Both the position numbers and the translations under genes were made by a program. From Sulfurimonadaceae bacterium (lineage in GTDB: Bacteria; Campylobacterota; Campylobacteria; Campylobacterales; Sulfurimonadaceae), in contig JAUWRZ010000054.1 in the NCBI GenBank assembly GCA_030610325.1, positions 1 to 9,118 on the forward strand: a stretch of DNA of 9,118 nt, given 5' to 3'. The notes below the pieces were generated by a model. The model had not been told where the DNA came from. It worked only from the letters and a program-made list of their open reading frames with translations, and searched no databases. Positions 1-6,637 of this stretch are shown piece by piece. The first letter of the stretch is position 1. Every line of letters starts with the position of its first letter.

Positions 1-755
1 AACAGACTTAGACCGGACTGATTGATATCGACGATCTTTTTATCAGCATCAAAGATCACTATGGTCTCCATAGTTATATCCAGAAGGTCTTGAAAACTAC
101 TGTTTTTCTCTTCGAGTTCTTTGACCTTCTGTTCCAGAGAGCTATTTAGCCCCTTTATCTCCTCTCTTTGATCAAACGAATCCCGAAGTGCTTTATAGAT
201 CCTAAAAGCTGATGGCAGGATGATCGACAGATAGAGCACAAAGAACAGTGCCAAAAAGTAATGCAAGATAGTCGATGCGACAAACAATAGAGTTATTAGA
301 AAGATAGAGAACATCACACTGTTGTAGATAAATACCGCATGGTAGACCAGACTCAGTGTCGAGATAGAGCCTGCCGATAGACCGGACATAAGCATTATAA
401 AGAAAAGTATGGTCTGCATATCAGCATATAAAAAAGCCAATAGACCAGAGGTACCAAATAGAAACGAATTGCCGAAGATCATAAGTAGAAAGTACTTCAA
501 TGCAGTATCAACACTTTTTTTCTCAACGGTATAGATATTTATCAGTGTCTTATTGGCTATCATCACTCGAACGATGAAGATGAATAGGTGGGTAAGGGTC
601 AAGGCATATAGCAGCGCTATAGGTACAGAGTCCTTTAAGATCAAAAAGACAAATATAGGGGCCAGTATACCCGTCACGATGGCTCCGGTCTTTGCCTGCA
701 TCAATGGCTCAATAAGTTCTATGGGGTAATCGAGCCTGCGTAAAGTCTTTAACAC
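1..755 (-). CDS. 6-TM membrane sensor protein with PAS domain (C-terminus outside window)
   Basis: An open frame runs without a stop from a GTG at 755 to the window edge, giving 251 codons. About six hydrophobic segments are visible (roughly residues 24-40, 46-64, 86-109, 113-133, 143-163 and 164-182). A charged helical linker follows (about 190-222), then a PAS start at about 222 with the pattern LLDITMETIVIFDADKKIVD. This MASE-like membrane module plus linker plus PAS is the usual front half of a membrane-bound GGDEF, GGDEF-EAL or histidine kinase protein, but the output domain lies outside the window and cannot be called. The GTG is preferred because AAGGA lies 6 bases upstream and because it overlaps the end of the kinase gene by 7 bp, as expected for coupled translation. 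An in-frame ATG at codon 19 has no comparable ribosome site. Frame and topology are secure; the final function is unknown. Confidence 0.85.
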   Translation of the reverse strand, partial: MLKTLRRLDYPIELIEPLMQAKTGAIVTGILAPIFVFLILKDSVPIALLYALTLTHLFIFIVRVMIANKTLINIYTVEKKSVDTALKYFLLMIFGNSFLFGTSGLLAFLYADMQTILFFIMLMSGLSAGSISTLSLVYHAVFIYNSVMFSIFLITLLFVASTILHYFLALFFVLYLSIILPSAFRIYKALRDSFDQREEIKGLNSSLEQKVKELEEKNSSFQDLLDITMETIVIFDADKKIVDINQSGLSL

Positions 756-2338
756 ATCTTATCCTTCGCAAGCGGCATGCTGATAGTGAACTTTGCGCCC
801 TTCTCCATATTTATCACAGTGATCTTCCCATGCATGTTGTTCTCGATGATCATCTTTGACATGTAGAGACCTATACCGGTCCCGACATCTTGATGTTTGG
901 TCGTGAAATAGGGATCAAATATCTTTTCGACTATCTTCTCATCGATCCCCCCGGCATTGTCTGTTATCTCTACTATGACAGCATCATCCGTACTGTGACA
1001 CTTAATATGTACATAGGCATCTTCTATACTGTTCACATCCAGTGCATCTTTGGCATTAGAAAGGATGTTTAAGAGTACCTGCGCAAACTCATTGGGGTAA
1101 CCATCAAGCATCAACGACTCATCAAGCAGTTGCTTGAGTTCGATATTGTGGTTCTTGTAACTGGCCGATACCAGCTCCACAGCACTGTTGATGGCACTGG
1201 AGACACTAAAGTGCTCGATCTCCTTGTTGGGTTTGAAGAAGTCTCTGAAATCATCGATGGTCTTGGACATGTTCTGCATCAGCTTCTGCCCTTTTTCCAT
1301 CGAACGTTCCATCTGTTCAAGATCTAGCTCGTCTGACTCAAAAGAGTAGTAGAGGTTCTGCATCAGTAGACCAAGTGCATTAAGCGGTTGTCGCCACTGG
1401 TGCGCGATGTTACCGATCATCTCACCCATGGCCGCAGATCTCGACTGCTGGATCAGCATCTGCTCCTGTTCACTGTTTTTGGCTACCGCTTCCTTGATCT
1501 TATCATCGAGCTCATGGTTCAGGGCTTCGAGTTCATTCGTCTTGGCCTGAAGTTGTGCTGTTCTCTCCTGTACCTGTTGTTCAAGCATCTCATGGGAGTC
1601 CTGAAGCTCTTGCTGGATGCTGTTTTGATTATCGAGCATGATATTGAAGTTCTTTGCCAGTTCACCGATCTCATCATCGTTAAACACTTCCACCTTATTG
1701 GTCATACTTTTGGTCTCAATGATCTCATTTGTACTCTCATTGAGTCTGGCGATCGGCATAAGCAGTGAGTCTCTAAGGACTGCTCTAAACCGGTATGTGA
1801 TCAAGATGGAGAGTGCGACTATCAGTGCGATGATCGATGTCTCTTTGAAGATCCGGCCAAAAAACTCATCAAGTGATGCCACAACAGCCAGATGACCTAT
1901 CTGCTTACCCTCAGAGATGATATCTACTACGATGTAAAACGTTCTTCCTTCCCACAGATATCTATCAACACTCTTTAGTCTCTCAATACTCTCTTTGTCT
2001 TCTAAGGAGGAGATATGACTTCGGTAATTACCGAGGACATCCCACGTACTATCAAATGCATAGGCCTGTTTGATCTTCTCTTTATGCGTCAACGATGATA
2101 AAGCCTGATCGATAAACTCCGTATCATAGAACAGCAGTGCCGGAGCGATATTATCAGCGACGATCATCGAAAGGGTCTCCATCCCCTTCTCTATCTCCCG
2201 CTTCTCATTGGAGTACTGATAGGTAAAGATAAAGAGAATAGATATCACACCTGCGATCGCTGCCGTCGAGGTACCCATAAACTTGAGTTTTTTTGCGATG
2301 CTGAGAGCGTTATAGTAGTTGAGTACACTTTTAAACAT
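749..2338 (-). CDS. Membrane histidine kinase with CHASE8-like periplasmic sensor, HAMP and HWRQPL-type core
   Basis: Predicted 529-residue inner-membrane sensor kinase. TM1 is about residues 21-41 and TM2 about 167-183. The periplasmic loop between them carries a CHASE8-like pattern (NIAPALLFYDTEFIDQALSS, then KIKQAYAFD), the type found in YfiN. HAMP spans about 184-236 and a coiled coil about 240-300. The H-box GEMIGNIAHQWRQPLNALGL places the phospho-accepting His at 313. The HATPase domain shows an N-box (NILSNAKDAL, about 424-433), G1 (DNAGGI, 460-465), F-box (FDPYFTTK) and G2 (GTGIGL, 486-491), so the kinase looks complete and active. An in-frame GTG at 2356 exists, but the ATG at 2338 has GGGGAG 8 bases upstream and lies 4 bp after the YfiR stop, so I chose it. 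No receiver domain is fused. The adjacent YfiR protein suggests that its periplasmic domain is the YfiR partner; this is inferred from family precedent. Confidence 0.93.
   Translation of the reverse strand: MFKSVLNYYNALSIAKKLKFMGTSTAAIAGVISILFIFTYQYSNEKREIEKGMETLSMIVADNIAPALLFYDTEFIDQALSSLTHKEKIKQAYAFDSTWDVLGNYRSHISSLEDKESIERLKSVDRYLWEGRTFYIVVDIISEGKQIGHLAVVASLDEFFGRIFKETSIIALIVALSILITYRFRAVLRDSLLMPIARLNESTNEIIETKSMTNKVEVFNDDEIGELAKNFNIMLDNQNSIQQELQDSHEMLEQQVQERTAQLQAKTNELEALNHELDDKIKEAVAKNSEQEQMLIQQSRSAAMGEMIGNIAHQWRQPLNALGLLMQNLYYSFESDELDLEQMERSMEKGQKLMQNMSKTIDDFRDFFKPNKEIEHFSVSSAINSAVELVSASYKNHNIELKQLLDESLMLDGYPNEFAQVLLNILSNAKDALDVNSIEDAYVHIKCHSTDDAVIVEITDNAGGIDEKIVEKIFDPYFTTKHQDVGTGIGLYMSKMIIENNMHGKITVINMEKGAKFTISMPLAKDKMC
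762..766 (-). promoter_or_regulatory. Ribosome binding site setting a GTG start at 755
   Basis: AAGGA on the minus strand is followed by a 6-base spacer and then GTG. It lies inside the last codons of the CHASE8 kinase gene, so initiation of the downstream PAS protein is probably coupled to termination at 749-751. Confidence 0.7.
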
Positions 2339-2342
2339 ACGA

Positions 2343-2882
2343 CTATCTCCCCCCACTTTGTACTATCTTTGCCAACTTCAAAAGATTGGAGCTTATCTTC
2401 AGATCAGAACGTCGTACCTCATCTAGATTTACCTCAAAGGCGATCTTCTTATCTTTGACGACCATATTTATCATCACTCCCAAATGAGCATAGCCCTGCG
2501 TGTCTGCAATGGTAAGTGTATTGGTCGTTGTCGCATAAACGATCATACCCTTTAGCTTCTCTTCTTCAAGTCGAGGGAGCACAAGTACATCACAAAGAGC
2601 GAGTTCCTGTCTGACATTTCCTACTGAGATGACTTTGATAAGCCCTCCCTTCACACGTTTTCCCTCTAATGAGCCCAGCTTCTCCTGCAGAGCAGACGCT
2701 TTATGTACACAGAGACCAAAGTCTGTTTTTGTACTCTCGGTCATTGGCCAACTCGTGTATCTGATAAAATTGTAGATATAGGCTATCTTAAGATCATCCA
2801 CACTCGCACTCTGCGCTCTGATAGAGACAGGCAGAAGTGTAGTGACCATAAAGACGATCACAGGTAAAAGTATCTTTTTCAT
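2343..2882 (-). CDS. YfiR-family (DUF4154) periplasmic protein
   Basis: A 179-residue exported protein. A basic start and hydrophobic core (about residues 4-20) form a signal peptide, with cleavage likely near residues 23-25. The mature part shows YfiR/DUF4154 hallmarks: an early YIYNFIRYTSWP motif (36-47), a central ISVGNV...CDVLVLP stretch and a C-terminal GVMINMVVKDKKIAFEVNL...RRSDLKISSNLLKLAKIV. In Pseudomonas, YfiR is a periplasmic repressor that binds the periplasmic domain of the diguanylate cyclase YfiN. Here no YfiN is seen; the next gene, 4 bp on, is a histidine kinase with a YfiN-type CHASE8 domain. Two cysteines remain, C58 and C97, 39 residues apart. The start at 2882 lies 17 bp after the TonB receptor stop, with only a weak purine-rich ribosome site (AGAAAG), so its translation may depend on the upstream gene. 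The family call is strong; the partner is inferred. Confidence 0.93.
   Translation of the reverse strand: MKKILLPVIVFMVTTLLPVSIRAQSASVDDLKIAYIYNFIRYTSWPMTESTKTDFGLCVHKASALQEKLGSLEGKRVKGGLIKVISVGNVRQELALCDVLVLPRLEEEKLKGMIVYATTTNTLTIADTQGYAHLGVMINMVVKDKKIAFEVNLDEVRRSDLKISSNLLKLAKIVQSGGR
2347..2352 (-). promoter_or_regulatory. Ribosome binding site setting the ATG start at 2338
   Basis: GGGGAG on the minus strand, within the final Gly-Gly-Arg codons of the YfiR gene, lies 8 bases before ATG 2338. The GTG at 2356 would start within or ahead of this purine run, which argues for the shorter protein. Confidence 0.65.
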
Positions 2883-2899
2883 GACATCATCACTTTCTG

Positions 2900-4903
2900 C
2901 TAAAACTTGTAAACTGCTTTTACGTGGACACTGACACCATCTTGCTCGATCTCGGTCTGTTCATGCTCCTCTCCAGCCGCACTGGAATAGGTCTCATCAA
3001 AAAGGTTATAGACAGAGGCCGAGAGATCGACTCCCTTCAGCACCTCGTAGGCATTCAGGTTTAAGTTCCCGATCAGATAGTCATCCACCATATCACCCTC
3101 TGTATCCTGCTTTTTGCCTACATATTGTAAAGAGAATGTAGCACTGTATCTGTCTAAGAATGGAGCTGTGAGCGCCGCATTGGCAAGATGTTTTGGTGAG
3201 TTGGCAAGCCAGTCATGCGTCTCATTGTTCGTCCCATACTGATAGGTGTAGTTCACTGAGGTATCGATGCCGTTCTCAAATCCGACTCTATAACTCAACT
3301 CCACCCCTTTTGACTCTGCTTTATCAAGGTTCTCAAAGACCAGTAGTCCATCAGCAGGGTCTTCGACCTGCTGGATAAGGTCCTCCATCTCATAATAGAA
3401 GCCATTGATGACAAAAGAGTGCTCTGTGGCAAAGTAGTGTTCAAAGACCAGCTCATAATTGGTGATACGCTCCTCTTCAAGCGCGCTATTTCCCTTTTGA
3501 TAGTCGCCACCATCATCGTAGTAAAGCTCATAAGCATTTGGTGCACGAAACGCCTCGCCATAGATCATCTTAAGTGATGAGACCGGAGAGAACGCATAGA
3601 CAGCAGAAAGTCGTGGGCTTAGATGCCTGCCAAATGTCTCATAATGGTCATACCTTGCACCAAGCGTAAACGAGAGTGCATCTGTTGCTTGATAGATGTT
3701 TTGCAGATAGAGGGCGTGACTATCAACAGGCTTGTCGACATCAAGATAGGTCTCACCCGCATACTCATAGACTTGTGACTCTTCGATGGAGTCACGTATA
3801 TAGAGGCCAAACAGCCAGCTTAATCGCTCGCTCTGTAAGTACTTCAGGTCTATAGAGCCATCTATCCACTGGGCAGGAGCATCATCAATGGAGACATCAA
3901 CACCACCGGCACCATCATCATATTGGTACTGACCATCAAAGTCGTAGTAGTTATAGGCAAGTGAAGCAGTGATGCTTACCTTCTCTGTCGACTCACTCTG
4001 GTAACGGGCATTGATAAACCCATAGGCATCATCACTCTCGACAGCCTTGTTAAAGATAGTACCCCACGGCGCGGTCGGGACCTTTTTCTCCCTCTCATAG
4101 TAGAGGGCTTCGAGTGAGAAGTCATCGATCTCTGTCTTGAGCAGAAGCTTATAGACATCATCATCATCGATGTTCTCGGCATGACCGTTATTAGTAGCAG
4201 GGTCATCAAACTCTTTGAAGTAGAGATCATCATCACCATCAGTATGAAAACGTGTAGCTGAGAGCAGAAGCTGTGCATCGTTCTCAAACTGGTGTGAGAG
4301 TGTCACACGCTCCTGGTCAGTCCCGTAGCTGCCGACCATCAACGCCACTTCACCATTTTTAAAGTCTCTACTTGTCTTGGTGATGACATTGATGACCGCA
4401 AAGATGGCACTAGAGCCGTAAAGCGCTGACCCCGGTCCACGGATGACCTCGATATGCTCAATAAGGTCCATATCTACCGGGGTCGTCGTGCCCAGACCTG
4501 AAGAGGAGTAAATACTCTCATTGACCTTCTGTCCATCGATCATAAGCAGGATCTTCGTGTTATAATCCCCCAGTGAGCTAAAGCCCCGAACACCGAGGTA
4601 TTGATAGTCCCTGTCATAGGACATATAGAAGCCACTCTGCGCCGAGAGTGCTTCAGCCAGCGTACGATACTGCCTGCGCTCTATCTCATCACTGCTGATG
4701 ATGGTGATGTTCGCCGGAGCATCGATGGTACGCTGATCCATCTTTGAGGCCCCGTAGACTGTCGCTATCTCGACCTCTGCCAGTGCTCCAAGGTCCAGTT
4801 CCAGCAGTGCATCCAACTCTGCCGCACTTGCGACCATAGAGAGCGCCATGACCGTTACCAATGATAATATCATCTGCTTTCTCATAGCTTTTGATGTCTT
4901 CAC
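2900..4903 (-). CDS. TonB-dependent outer-membrane receptor
   Basis: A 667-residue outer-membrane receptor. The signal peptide covers residues 1 to about 28 (hydrophobic ILSLVTVMALSMVASA). A short acidic pre-plug segment with a possible TonB-box-like VEIATVYGAS (44-53) follows, then the plug domain at about 60-177. The plug shows ITIISSDEIE, GVRGF, LMIDGQKVN and the conserved RGPGSALYGSSAIFAVINVI (155-174). The remainder is a 22-strand-type barrel with the FRAPNAYELYY motif near residue 450 and a terminal Phe, as expected for outer-membrane insertion. There is no N-terminal STN signalling domain, so it is not a classic FecA-type transducer. The substrate cannot be deduced; siderophore, heme, cobalamin and other ligands are all open. 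GTG at 4903 is used because AAGGAG lies 5 bases upstream and it forms a 4-bp GTGA overlap with the stop of the response regulator. A receptor inside a signalling operon suggests that its ligand relates to the signal sensed. Confidence 0.95.
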   Translation of the reverse strand: MKTSKAMRKQMILSLVTVMALSMVASAAELDALLELDLGALAEVEIATVYGASKMDQRTIDAPANITIISSDEIERRQYRTLAEALSAQSGFYMSYDRDYQYLGVRGFSSLGDYNTKILLMIDGQKVNESIYSSSGLGTTTPVDMDLIEHIEVIRGPGSALYGSSAIFAVINVITKTSRDFKNGEVALMVGSYGTDQERVTLSHQFENDAQLLLSATRFHTDGDDDLYFKEFDDPATNNGHAENIDDDDVYKLLLKTEIDDFSLEALYYEREKKVPTAPWGTIFNKAVESDDAYGFINARYQSESTEKVSITASLAYNYYDFDGQYQYDDGAGGVDVSIDDAPAQWIDGSIDLKYLQSERLSWLFGLYIRDSIEESQVYEYAGETYLDVDKPVDSHALYLQNIYQATDALSFTLGARYDHYETFGRHLSPRLSAVYAFSPVSSLKMIYGEAFRAPNAYELYYDDGGDYQKGNSALEEERITNYELVFEHYFATEHSFVINGFYYEMEDLIQQVEDPADGLLVFENLDKAESKGVELSYRVGFENGIDTSVNYTYQYGTNNETHDWLANSPKHLANAALTAPFLDRYSATFSLQYVGKKQDTEGDMVDDYLIGNLNLNAYEVLKGVDLSASVYNLFDETYSSAAGEEHEQTEIEQDGVSVHVKAVYKF

Positions 4904-6633
4904 GCCTGCTCCTTTTTGATCTGTAAGACAGTCTCACTTCTACTTAACGGTTTACCTAAGTGATAACCCTGTGCCATATCTACCCCGCACCCTTTGATGA
5001 TCTCAAAAAGTGTCTCGTTTTCGACAAACTCAGCAATAGTCTGTATCCCAAGCGATCGGGCTAGACTGACGATAGCAGAGACGATGACTCTGTCTTTCTC
5101 ATTTTTATCGAGCTGTCTGATAAAGAGACCATCGAGCTTGATATAGTCAAAATCGATCTCCAGAAGACGGCTGAAGTTAGAGCTTTCGACACCAAAGTCA
5201 TCGATAGCGATCTTAAAGCCTATGGCCTTAAGCGCCTTAAGCTGTTTAAGTACGAGGGTATGGTGTTCACCGATCGTCACGTTCTCAAGGATCTCAAACG
5301 TGACCTGAGCAGGAGTGATGGCATGAGCTTCCAGTTTTTGCTCCAAAAAAGGTATTAGGTAGTCATCTAGCAGGTCTCTTTGGGTGATGTTGATGGAGAA
5401 ACTGTGCCCTGTCCCTTCAAAGAAATCAAAACTCTTCTTGACGATCATACGGGTGATGGCACCTATCAGTCCCAGTCGTTCAGCTGAGCCTATGAAGAAG
5501 TAAGGCGAAAGGACTTCTCCCTTATACAGACCACGAGCCAGTGCCTCATATTTGACGACCTCTCCGGTTGACGCATCGACGATCGCTTGAAAATAGGGCT
5601 CTATCTGATCGTTTTGGATCATGGACTTGGTGATGTTCAGCCATTTGATGGCATCTTTGGCCTTTTTCACACTATCTGCCGAGTCATTATAGAGATAGTA
5701 GTAACGGCTTCCCAGCTCTTTACCGATGTCAAGCGCATACTCCGCATTGACCATAGGGTAGGCATCCCCATCTATCCTTGCGATCGACATCGTAAAGTTG
5801 ATGTAGATCTCGACCTCTTCTACCTCTATGGGTTGCGTGTCGAAAAAGCTGACGACCTGTTGACAAAAGAGCTCGACCTCTTTGATATTCTCCTCTTTCA
5901 TCAAGATGACAAAACGGTCAGACTCAGTCTTAAAGAGCCGGATCAGGTCCACCGTATGTCTGGTAAGTCCTATGGCTGCCGCATTCAGGACAAGATTGGC
6001 GAACTCCTTGCCATACTGTTTGTTGATGGTGGAGAAGTTGGAGATATCAAGCAAGATGAGATGCTTATAACTACCCGTCTTTATCTCCTCTCCAAGCTTG
6101 ACGAAATTTGAGAGTCCGGTAAGCGGGTCATGGTTGTAAAAGTACTCAAGCTTTTTCGTCTTCTCTTGGACGATCTGGTCAAGATTGGCATTGATGTCCT
6201 CAAGCTCTCTGTTCTTCTCTATCAGCTCTCTTCTAAGCTCAAGAGGTTCGACGATCTTCTCCAGCCGGTTCATCAACTCTTTAAAGCTCAGTGGCTTCAT
6301 CAAGTAACCATCTACACCCAGGTTGACAGCCTGCAACAGATAGTCCGTCTCATTGAACGCGGTAGTGATGATGATGGGTACTTCCGGGTCGATCAGACGG
6401 ATCGCTTCGATCATCTTTATGCCGTTCATCTTCGGCATCTGGATATCGGTGATGATGATATCAGGACGATGCTGCTCAAATGACGCCACTCCCTCTTCAC
6501 CATCATAAGCCGTATAAAGCTTCTTTACCCTGGGTTCAAGAAAAAAAGCGACCTCTTCAGAGATCTCACGGGTATCTTCGACATAGAGTATGTCGTATGC
6601 TTTAAACCTATCTTTTCTGTTTGTCTCTCTCAT
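4900..6633 (-). CDS. Response regulator c-di-GMP phosphodiesterase: REC, degenerate GGDEF, EAL
   Basis: A 577-residue cytoplasmic protein with no membrane segments. The REC domain (about 12-128) has acidic pocket residues E19/D20, phospho-acceptor D63 in ITDIQMPKMNG, T90/T91 and K113 in LMKP. A helical linker spans about 130-165. The GGDEF-type fold starts at HDPLTGL (168-174) and keeps D196, but the signature reads ESDRF (237-241), and the RxxD inhibitory motif is not seen, so cyclase activity should be absent. The EAL domain (about 343-567) keeps YEALARG (E363), N415 in SINITQRDL, E447/E450 in FEILEN, D478/D479 in IDDFG, K499 in DYIKLD, an AEFVE segment near 534-538 and QGY (555-557). It should therefore hydrolyse c-di-GMP under control of receiver phosphorylation. 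The ATG at 6633 has AAGGA 7 bases upstream and lies 4 bp after the RpfC-like kinase stop, so that kinase is the likely phosphodonor. It is the only receiver protein in the window. Confidence 0.94.
   Translation of the reverse strand: MRETNRKDRFKAYDILYVEDTREISEEVAFFLEPRVKKLYTAYDGEEGVASFEQHRPDIIITDIQMPKMNGIKMIEAIRLIDPEVPIIITTAFNETDYLLQAVNLGVDGYLMKPLSFKELMNRLEKIVEPLELRRELIEKNRELEDINANLDQIVQEKTKKLEYFYNHDPLTGLSNFVKLGEEIKTGSYKHLILLDISNFSTINKQYGKEFANLVLNAAAIGLTRHTVDLIRLFKTESDRFVILMKEENIKEVELFCQQVVSFFDTQPIEVEEVEIYINFTMSIARIDGDAYPMVNAEYALDIGKELGSRYYYLYNDSADSVKKAKDAIKWLNITKSMIQNDQIEPYFQAIVDASTGEVVKYEALARGLYKGEVLSPYFFIGSAERLGLIGAITRMIVKKSFDFFEGTGHSFSINITQRDLLDDYLIPFLEQKLEAHAITPAQVTFEILENVTIGEHHTLVLKQLKALKAIGFKIAIDDFGVESSNFSRLLEIDFDYIKLDGLFIRQLDKNEKDRVIVSAIVSLARSLGIQTIAEFVENETLFEIIKGCGVDMAQGYHLGKPLSRSETVLQIKKEQA
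4909..4914 (-). promoter_or_regulatory. Ribosome binding site for the GTG start of the TonB receptor
   Basis: AAGGAG on the minus strand with a 5-base spacer to GTG 4903-4901. It sits within the last codons of the REC-EAL gene, giving a classic GTGA stop-start overlap and probable translational coupling. Confidence 0.8.
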
Positions 6634-6637
6634 TCTC

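Noticed and set aside
2336..2356. GTG at 2356 as start of the CHASE8 kinase
   Set aside because: It would begin at the purine-rich ribosome site itself and add six residues overlapping the YfiR end; ATG at 2338 has GGGGAG at good spacing.
2883..2899. Possible terminator or promoter between the TonB receptor and YfiR
   Set aside because: The 17-bp gap holds no inverted repeat, T-run or promoter-like pair; it only fits a weak ribosome site.
5587..6111. Long plus-strand open frame (174 codons) inside the REC-EAL gene
   Set aside because: It lies fully opposite a gene with clear REC/GGDEF/EAL motifs, has no recognisable domain and no convincing ribosome site; it is an antisense shadow. The same applies to plus-strand frames at 1388-1768, 6130-6483 and 7086-7508.
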